Source: Gammaproteobacteria bacterium | Lineage (GTDB): Bacteria; Pseudomonadota; Gammaproteobacteria; Pseudomonadales; Azotimanducaceae | Assembly (NCBI GenBank): GCA_021773565.1 | Contig: JAJFJZ010000005.1 | Location: 1-64,000, forward strand | Reading direction: 5' to 3' | Length of the DNA: 64,000 bases | In this document: positions 59,479-64,000 of the stretch, in pieces | Numbering within the stretch: position 1 is the first letter of the stretch | Layout of the letters: each line of letters starts with the position of its first letter | The notes under the pieces: generated by a model | Database searches by the model: none | Told to the model about the DNA's origin: nothing | The model's input: the letters and a program-made list of their open reading frames with translations, nothing else | Position numbers and translations under genes: made by a program

Positions 59479-60105
59479 TTAATCTGCTTCCGGTGCCTGA
59501 TCTGCCGCATCAGCAACTGCTGCCGCCTGTTTAAGCGGTTCTTTGGAAACCATCACCATGGCGGCTCTCACCAGCCGATCATTTAATGTGTAACCCTTTT
59601 GCAGTACCGCCATTACCGAACCCGGCTCCATATCTGCATTTTCCAGCATACCCATCGCCTCGTGAAACTGGGGGTCAAAGGGCTCGCCTTCGGGGTTTAC
59701 CTGTTTTATGCCGGAGCGCTGCAATGTGTCGACAAACAGCTTGAGCGCCAGGCTTACACCTTCTTCAACGGCTTTAAGACGGGCATCTTCTGAATTGGTC
59801 TCAAGCGCGACAAAATTTTCCACTGCCTTTTCAAGGCTGTCGACGACCGGCAAGAGGTTGGCGGTAAATTTGTCCAGGGCAAATTTGTGTGCTTTTTCAA
59901 CATCACGCGATACGCGCTTGCGCATATTCTCGGTCTCGGCTTTCGCGCGCAGGGTCTGGTCTTTAAACTCCGCTACCTCGGCAAGCGCGTTTTCAAGCGC
60001 AGCTGCGAGGTCTTCACCCTCCAAAGGTGCTTCCTGCCCTGAATCCTCGCGCTGTTCTGCCCCTGTCTTGCTCTTTGGCTTCCCAGTATTTTCTTTCTTT
60101 GTCAT
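59479..60105 (-). CDS. grpE: Nucleotide exchange factor GrpE
   Basis: A 208-aa dimeric exchange factor for DnaK. The N-terminal 45 residues are charged and disordered, then a long helix (about 40-100) and a beta-domain with DPQFHEAMGMLENADMEPGSVMAVLQKGYTLNDRLVRAAMVMVSK. It precedes dnaK by 141 nt and has its own sigma-32-type promoter. Confidence 0.96.
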   Translation of the reverse strand: MTKKENTGKPKSKTGAEQREDSGQEAPLEGEDLAAALENALAEVAEFKDQTLRAKAETENMRKRVSRDVEKAHKFALDKFTANLLPVVDSLEKAVENFVALETNSEDARLKAVEEGVSLALKLFVDTLQRSGIKQVNPEGEPFDPQFHEAMGMLENADMEPGSVMAVLQKGYTLNDRLVRAAMVMVSKEPLKQAAAVADAADQAPEAD

Positions 60106-60169
60106 TTAAACACTTTCCCATAAACCCGTAAAAACAGTTCATCCGCGCTAAACAAAACGGTCCAATTTT

Positions 60170-60199
60170 TATATGGGGACACTTTTTAAAAACTACAAG
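60170..60199 (-). promoter_or_regulatory. Sigma-32-type heat-shock promoter of grpE
   Basis: On the minus strand, CTTGTA (60194-60199) and CCCCATATA (60170-60178) are 15 bp apart; the -10 is a full consensus match and the -35 has one mismatch. Predicted start is near 60160, about 55 nt before the grpE ATG. The -35 lies inside the hairpin of the upstream terminator. Confidence 0.8.
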
Positions 60200-60209
60200 G
60201 GTCTTGTAG
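60188..60209 (-). terminator. Terminator-like hairpin after hrcA, overlapping the grpE -35
   Basis: CTACAAG-ACC-CTTGTAG on the minus strand is followed by TTTTT, an intrinsic terminator for the hrcA transcript. Its 3' arm doubles as the -35 region of the grpE heat-shock promoter. Confidence 0.6.
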
Positions 60210-60233
60210 CTCAGCAGCGGAAACGCATTCCGC

Positions 60234-60272
60234 CTATTTCGCGATATTAATCAGCATTTTGTATTCGGACAT
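60234..60272 (-). CDS. Possible 12-residue small ORF between hrcA and grpE
   Basis: An ATG at 60272 is preceded by GGGGAGATACAA, an excellent Shine-Dalgarno six nt away. The 12 codons encode MSEYKMLINIAK, then TAG. A perfect hairpin GCGGAA/TTCCGC (60217-60233) begins directly after the stop. It begins 24 nt after the hrcA stop and could be translated from the hrcA message. Too short to judge by codon use. Confidence 0.4.
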   Translation of the reverse strand: MSEYKMLINIAK

Positions 60273-60296
60273 TTGTATCTCCCCTTTTAGTTTTTT

Positions 60297-61343
60297 TTAG
60301 TTTCTATTCAGGGCACTGCCCAGCAGTTTTGCCGTGACATCTACTATTGGAATAATGGTCTGGTAGGCCATACGGGTAGGCCCGATCACCCCCAGCACAC
60401 CCGCCACCTCACCTTCAATCTGGTAGGGGGCTGTCACCATACTGTAATCATCCATCAGCTGGTAACCGGATTCCTCGCCAATAAACAACTGAATGCCTTC
60501 AGAATTCAGGCAATGATCCAACAACTGCAAAATATCCCGCTTTTGGCTGAACGCATCAAACAGGGCACGTACAGATTCTGCATTGGTGGGCGAGTCCAGC
60601 AGGTTGCTGCGCCCTGCCACCACATAATCGGTTTTACCTTCTTCAGGCTGAAAGGCCTTGCTGGCTACATCCAGCGCTGTTTGCATGAGTGTGTCGATAT
60701 GGCTTTTGTCATTGCGCATACTGTCAATCAGTCGCTCGCGCACTTTGGTAAGGCTAAGCCCGGCAAACTCCTTGTTAATAAAGTTGGCAGCGGTATGCAG
60801 CTCCACTTCGCTATATTCTCGCTCGGTGTGAATGACCCGGTTTTGCACCTCACGCTCGTTCATTACCAGAATAACCAGTACCCGCTTGTCACTTAAAGGC
60901 AAAAACTCCACCTGACGCAGGGCCACCTGCTCGCTTCGTGGCAAGGTCACTACACCCGCCATGTGGGTAATGCGTGCCAGCATGCTGGAGGCACTGGCAA
61001 CCAGCTCGGTGCGGTTTAAGTCTGCACTGAGCTCAACCTGCAGTTCATGCACCCGGTCTACACTCAGATTTTGTACGGAGATGAGGCTGTCGACAAAAAA
61101 CCGAAAACCCAGATCGGTAGGCACTTTACCTGCAGAAGTATGCGGCGATCGCACCAGGCCCTTGGCCTCCAGTTCCGCCATAATGTTGCGAACCGTTGCT
61201 GCACTAACGGAAACACCAGGCGCATGGGCGAGCGCTTTGGACGCCACCGGAACCCCGTCAAAAATGTAGCGCTCCACCAGCATCTTGAATAAACCCTGGG
61301 CGCGGGTATTTACTTTTTCGTTGGGATCGTCGCAGCGCTTCAT
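60297..61343 (-). CDS. hrcA: Heat-inducible transcription repressor HrcA
   Basis: A 348-aa repressor that in other bacteria binds the CIRCE inverted repeat and is folded by GroEL. The N-terminal winged-helix (about 10-75) includes VSAATVRNIMAELEAKGLVRSPHTSAGKVPT, a diagnostic stretch. The GAF-like and dimerisation regions follow, with FIGEESGYQLMDDYSMVTAPY. It heads the hrcA-grpE-dnaK-dnaJ cluster and is divergent from recN. No CIRCE was seen in this window, so its targets may be groESL elsewhere. Confidence 0.95.
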   Translation of the reverse strand: MKRCDDPNEKVNTRAQGLFKMLVERYIFDGVPVASKALAHAPGVSVSAATVRNIMAELEAKGLVRSPHTSAGKVPTDLGFRFFVDSLISVQNLSVDRVHELQVELSADLNRTELVASASSMLARITHMAGVVTLPRSEQVALRQVEFLPLSDKRVLVILVMNEREVQNRVIHTEREYSEVELHTAANFINKEFAGLSLTKVRERLIDSMRNDKSHIDTLMQTALDVASKAFQPEEGKTDYVVAGRSNLLDSPTNAESVRALFDAFSQKRDILQLLDHCLNSEGIQLFIGEESGYQLMDDYSMVTAPYQIEGEVAGVLGVIGPTRMAYQTIIPIVDVTAKLLGSALNRN

Positions 61344-61402
61344 TTAAGTTTCAGGTATTCTCTTTGCACAAATAATCAACACGCATACAGAAATATACAC
61401 CG

Positions 61403-63106
61403 ATGTTACGCCACTTGTCCGTACAAAATTATGCGCTGGTTCAGACGCTGGATATTGAGTTCAGCGCGGGCCTGAGCGTTATCACAGGTGAGTCTGGTGC
61501 AGGCAAGTCTATATTGCTGGGCGCGCTGGGTCTGGTGCTGGGTGAGCGGGCCGACAGCAAAAGTGTGCGCCCCGGTGCCAGCAAAACCGAAGTGAGCGCT
61601 GAGTTTAATATCAGCCACAATACCCAGGCCAGGGCATTTCTGGACGCTGCCGAACTCACCGACACTGATGAGCCGGGACGTTGTTTACTGCGCCGTGTAA
61701 TCTCTGCAGAAGGCCGATCCCGTGCCTTTATCAATGGCGCAACCGTAACCCTTAAAGATTTAAGAAACCTGTGTACCTCGCTAATAAACATCCATGCGCA
61801 GGATGAACACATGGCATTGCTGCAAAAAGATGTGCAGCTGAACCTGCTGGATGCTTACGGGGTAGACGCAGTCTTGCTTGCAGAAGTGCACAACAGCTAC
61901 GCTAACTGGCAAGACACCAAATCGCGCCGCGCGCAACTGCAACAACGTCTGGAAGCCAGCAAGGACCGACAGGCCCTGATCAGTTACCAGGTAGAGGAAC
62001 TTGATGCGCTGGCACTTGAGCCCGGCGAATATGAAGACATCGACGTACATCATCGCAGGCTTGCCAGGGCAGACGACCTGCAGGCCAGCCTGAGCAGCTT
62101 ATTGGGTTTACTGGATACTGGTGATGAAACAAGTGACGCGGCTACCAGCATTCTGGATCAGGTGCGCAAGCTGTGCGCTGGCCTGGCTGCAGTAGAAGAG
62201 GTGGGCAAGGATAGGGATGCCCATCTGAATACCGCCAGAGAACTTGTTCAAAACGCCCTGGATTTTCTTGAGGAAGCCAACACCGAGCTCGGCCGCTATC
62301 TGGACGGCCTGACACCGGACCCGGAAAAACTGAACGAGCTTGAAGAACGCATTGCCACCATAAATGCCTTGTCCCGCAAGCACCGCGTGCGCCCGGAACT
62401 GCTTGCAGACTTGCACGTTGCACTGCAAGGGGAGCTTGCCAGTGCATCCATTGATGAAAGTGAATTTGAAGCACTCGCACAGGAAGAACTCGCGCTGGAA
62501 AATACCTTTCTGCAGGTTGCACGAACCCTGCAAGGTGTTCGCAAGAAAGCCGCCGGCACATTTTCTGAAACCGTAAGCACCCATATGCAACACCTGGGCA
62601 TCAAGGGCGGCCTGCTGGATATCAGATTTAGCGAACAGCTCAGCGCACGCGGCCTGGACGCCGTGGAATACATGGTGGTTACCAACCCGAAATATCCCGC
62701 CGCACCCTTATCCAGAGTAGCATCCGGCGGTGAACGAACCCGTATCAGCCTTGCCATTCAGGTAGTCGCCGCAGAACAAACCCTGCTACCCACTCTGGTG
62801 CTGGACGAGGCTGACGTTGGCGTTGGGGGTAAAACCTCGGACATTCTCGGACGCCTGCTCAGAAAACTTGCCGGTAACACACAGGTACTTTGTGTAACAC
62901 ACGCACCGCAAGTAGCGGCCCTTGGGCACCAGCATCTGGTAGTAGCAAAAACAGAAAGCCAGGATTCAAGTATTGCCACACTGGATAAAACAGAGCGTGT
63001 GGAAGAGCTGGCACGCATGCTGGGTGGTAAGGACATTACCACCAAAACCCGTCAATATGCCGAGGAACTGATCAGTTTAACCGAATCGTCGGACCAGGCC
63101 CTATGA
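61403..63106 (+). CDS. recN: DNA repair protein RecN
   Basis: A 567-aa SMC-like ATPase that helps double-strand-break repair. Walker A GESGAGKSILLGAL lies at residues 30-43. The coiled-coil arms span about 155-365 and are interrupted by a hinge. The C-terminal ABC signature SGGERTRISLAIQ and Walker B LVLDEADVGVGG are intact. It is divergent from hrcA (59 bp). bamE lies downstream, as in many gammaproteobacteria. No clear LexA box was found by eye. Confidence 0.97.
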   Translation: MLRHLSVQNYALVQTLDIEFSAGLSVITGESGAGKSILLGALGLVLGERADSKSVRPGASKTEVSAEFNISHNTQARAFLDAAELTDTDEPGRCLLRRVISAEGRSRAFINGATVTLKDLRNLCTSLINIHAQDEHMALLQKDVQLNLLDAYGVDAVLLAEVHNSYANWQDTKSRRAQLQQRLEASKDRQALISYQVEELDALALEPGEYEDIDVHHRRLARADDLQASLSSLLGLLDTGDETSDAATSILDQVRKLCAGLAAVEEVGKDRDAHLNTARELVQNALDFLEEANTELGRYLDGLTPDPEKLNELEERIATINALSRKHRVRPELLADLHVALQGELASASIDESEFEALAQEELALENTFLQVARTLQGVRKKAAGTFSETVSTHMQHLGIKGGLLDIRFSEQLSARGLDAVEYMVVTNPKYPAAPLSRVASGGERTRISLAIQVVAAEQTLLPTLVLDEADVGVGGKTSDILGRLLRKLAGNTQVLCVTHAPQVAALGHQHLVVAKTESQDSSIATLDKTERVEELARMLGGKDITTKTRQYAEELISLTESSDQAL

Positions 63107-63161
63107 CCAGGCCCCAGGAATAGAGCAGGTGTCGTTCAGGCTGCATTCAGCGCAATCACAC

Positions 63162-63174
63162 GATAATTGTTATC
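63162..63174. promoter_or_regulatory. Fur-box-like palindrome upstream of bamE
   Basis: GATAA-TTG-TTATC is a perfect palindrome, resembling a Fur half-site pair, 140 bp upstream of bamE. fur is often next to bamE in pseudomonads but is not in this window. Confidence 0.35.
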
Positions 63175-63314
63175 AATAAGTGCCTTTATCAGCAAATTAA
63201 TGCGGAATATTCGTCCTGCCGACTTTGACATTCAATTTTTTGTCGCTAGTATTTGCGCCCGAGCAGGGCACAGCCCTGTTCTTAAGTAATGTGTAAACAA
63301 AACGGAAACTGATT

Positions 63315-63725
63315 TTGCTGGCAAAACATACAAAATTTCTCGTATCAAGCGTAATAGCCGTCCTGCTGCTAAGCGCCTGTGCCATGCCAAATTTTCGCAT
63401 TCCGCGCGTGCACAGAATTACCATTCAACAGGGTAACCTGGTGACCCAGGACATGATCGACAAACTAAAGCCCGGCATGAGCAGAAAACAGGTTGCTTTT
63501 GTGCTGGGCGAACCCGTGGTTAAAAACCCCTTTGACCAGAGCCGATGGGACTATGTATACACCGTATTTATTCAGCCTAATTTCAATTCTGAAAAACGCC
63601 TGTCGGTGTTTTTTGTGGATGACCACTTAAGCTACTTCACCGGTGACTACAAACCCACAGAAGCGAAAGAAACAGAAGACGTTGTAGCGGATACCTCAGA
63701 AACCAGCGCAAGCGACGACAGCTAG
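63315..63725 (+). CDS. bamE: Outer membrane protein assembly factor BamE
   Basis: A 136-aa lipoprotein of the BAM complex. Signal peptide with lipobox LLLSAC, Cys22 lipidated. The SmpA/OmlA domain (about 35-105) has GNLVTQDMIDKLKPGMSRKQVAFVLGEPV and DYVYTVF. The C-terminal 25 residues are an acidic, Ser/Thr-rich tail longer than in E. coli. Start codon TTG. It sits between recN and rnfH. Confidence 0.95.
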   Translation: MLAKHTKFLVSSVIAVLLLSACAMPNFRIPRVHRITIQQGNLVTQDMIDKLKPGMSRKQVAFVLGEPVVKNPFDQSRWDYVYTVFIQPNFNSEKRLSVFFVDDHLSYFTGDYKPTEAKETEDVVADTSETSASDDS

Positions 63726-63735
63726 CCCGTCAGGG

Positions 63736-64000
63736 TTAAGGTTTTCCCGATTGGGTTTTAGCCCGCGCGTGACGCTGTTGCATCGGGTCGACCAGAAGCG
63801 GTCGGTAAATTTCAATGCGATCATTTTCTTCTAAAACTTGCGTTAGATCACTCAGCACTTCGTAATATATTCCCACCGGGTGCTCGGCCAAATCCAGGGT
63901 TGAAAACGGCTCATGCTTACAGGCCTCATCCAGCGCCTCTTGAACGGTGCTACCCGGGGGTAGTGTTAACATCAGGCTATGGGTACAGCGCGGCAGCGCG
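63736..64000 (-). CDS. rnfH: RnfH family ubiquitin-like protein (5' end beyond window)
   Basis: The C-terminal part of an RnfH/UPF0125 protein: PPGSTVQEAL, VGIYYEVLSDLTQVLEENDRIEIYRPLLVDP. In-frame codons continue to the window edge and encode ALPRCTHSLMLTLPPG, matching the N-terminal beta-strand region of the family, so the internal ATG at 63972 is not the true start. The gene is truncated by the window only. Gene order bamE-rnfH is conserved; ratA and smpB would be expected next. Confidence 0.88.
   Translation of the reverse strand, partial: ALPRCTHSLMLTLPPGSTVQEALDEACKHEPFSTLDLAEHPVGIYYEVLSDLTQVLEENDRIEIYRPLLVDPMQQRHARAKTQSGKP

Noticed and set aside
60244-60262. Direct continuation of hrcA into the downstream small ORF as one gene
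   Set aside because: hrcA ends with a clear TAA at 60297-60299, and the small ORF has its own Shine-Dalgarno and ATG.
59340-61400. CIRCE operator for HrcA
   Set aside because: No TTAGCACTC-N9-GAGTGCTAA or close variant was seen near hrcA, grpE or dnaK on either strand.

Overview
The window is a contiguous piece of a gammaproteobacterial chromosome. The evidence is a proteobacterial rrn operon with tRNA-Ile and tRNA-Ala in the spacer, and the conserved gammaproteobacterial blocks tyrS-mepM-erpA, sfsA-dksA-gluQ-(cbrB)-pcnB, secG-tRNALeu-tRNAfMet-rimP-nusA-infB-rbfA-truB-rpsO-pnp, tpiA-glmM-folP-ftsH-rlmE, greA-carBA-dapB-dnaJK-grpE-hrcA and recN-bamE-rnfH. A CbrB-like regulator beside pcnB, followed by what looks like a CrcZ-type small RNA, points to the Pseudomonas/Cellvibrio side of the class. 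I cannot name a genus.

Layout. 1-3.05 kb: the 5' part of a 23S gene, tRNA-Ala(TGC), tRNA-Ile(GAT) and a full 16S gene, all on the minus strand, with leader, boxA sites, an RNase III-type processing stem and a strong promoter. 3.07-8.0 kb: tyrS, an M23 peptidase, a DsrE-like protein, erpA, a bactofilin and a DUF6776-like protein. 8.1-12.7 kb: a ClC transporter, hemJ, hemL and a PfkB kinase. 12.7-18.8 kb: sfsA, dksA, gluQ, the CbrB-like regulator, the putative CrcZ-like RNA, pcnB and a deoxynucleoside kinase. 18.8-24.9 kb: pgi, acs, a DUF4136 lipoprotein, a truncated haemoglobin and a Tat-exported aldo/keto reductase. 25.0-33.6 kb: the pnp-rpsO-truB-rbfA-infB-nusA-rimP operon, on the minus strand. 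33.7-43.6 kb: an accessory block interrupted by tRNA-fMet. It holds a membrane protein/CRTAC1-like/methyltransferase/membrane protein cluster, an ECF sigma factor with its zinc anti-sigma factor, nhaA, an MscS-like protein, marC and a DUF3604 lipoprotein. 43.6-61.3 kb: tRNA-Leu, secG and the housekeeping run to hrcA. 61.4-64 kb: recN, bamE and the edge of rnfH.

How the genes work together. Most of the window is translation and ribosome assembly (rrn, rimP, nusA, infB, rbfA, truB, rpsO, rlmE, yhbY), RNA decay and polyadenylation (pnp, pcnB), protein folding and quality control (hrcA, grpE, dnaK, dnaJ, ftsH), and carbamoyl-phosphate, folate, haem and cell-wall precursor supply. The grpE and dnaK genes each have a recognisable sigma-32-type promoter, and no CIRCE element was seen although hrcA is present.

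The most interesting region is 15.0-16.8 kb. A sigma-54 activator closely resembling CbrB has lost the phospho-acceptor aspartate and the conserved lysine of its receiver domain, and has no CbrA kinase beside it. It is followed by a TGTTAC/GTAACA inverted site, a near-consensus -24/-12 promoter, and a roughly 150-nt transcription unit with two AATAATAACAA motifs, a long stem-loop and a strong terminator. That is the architecture of the catabolite-repression RNA CrcZ. Secondary points are a 54-69 bp REP-like palindrome family at two loci, in-frame 24-bp tandem repeats inside gluQ, a 12-codon ORF and terminator between hrcA and grpE, and the accessory block that splits a normally compact tRNA/secG/rimP neighbourhood.
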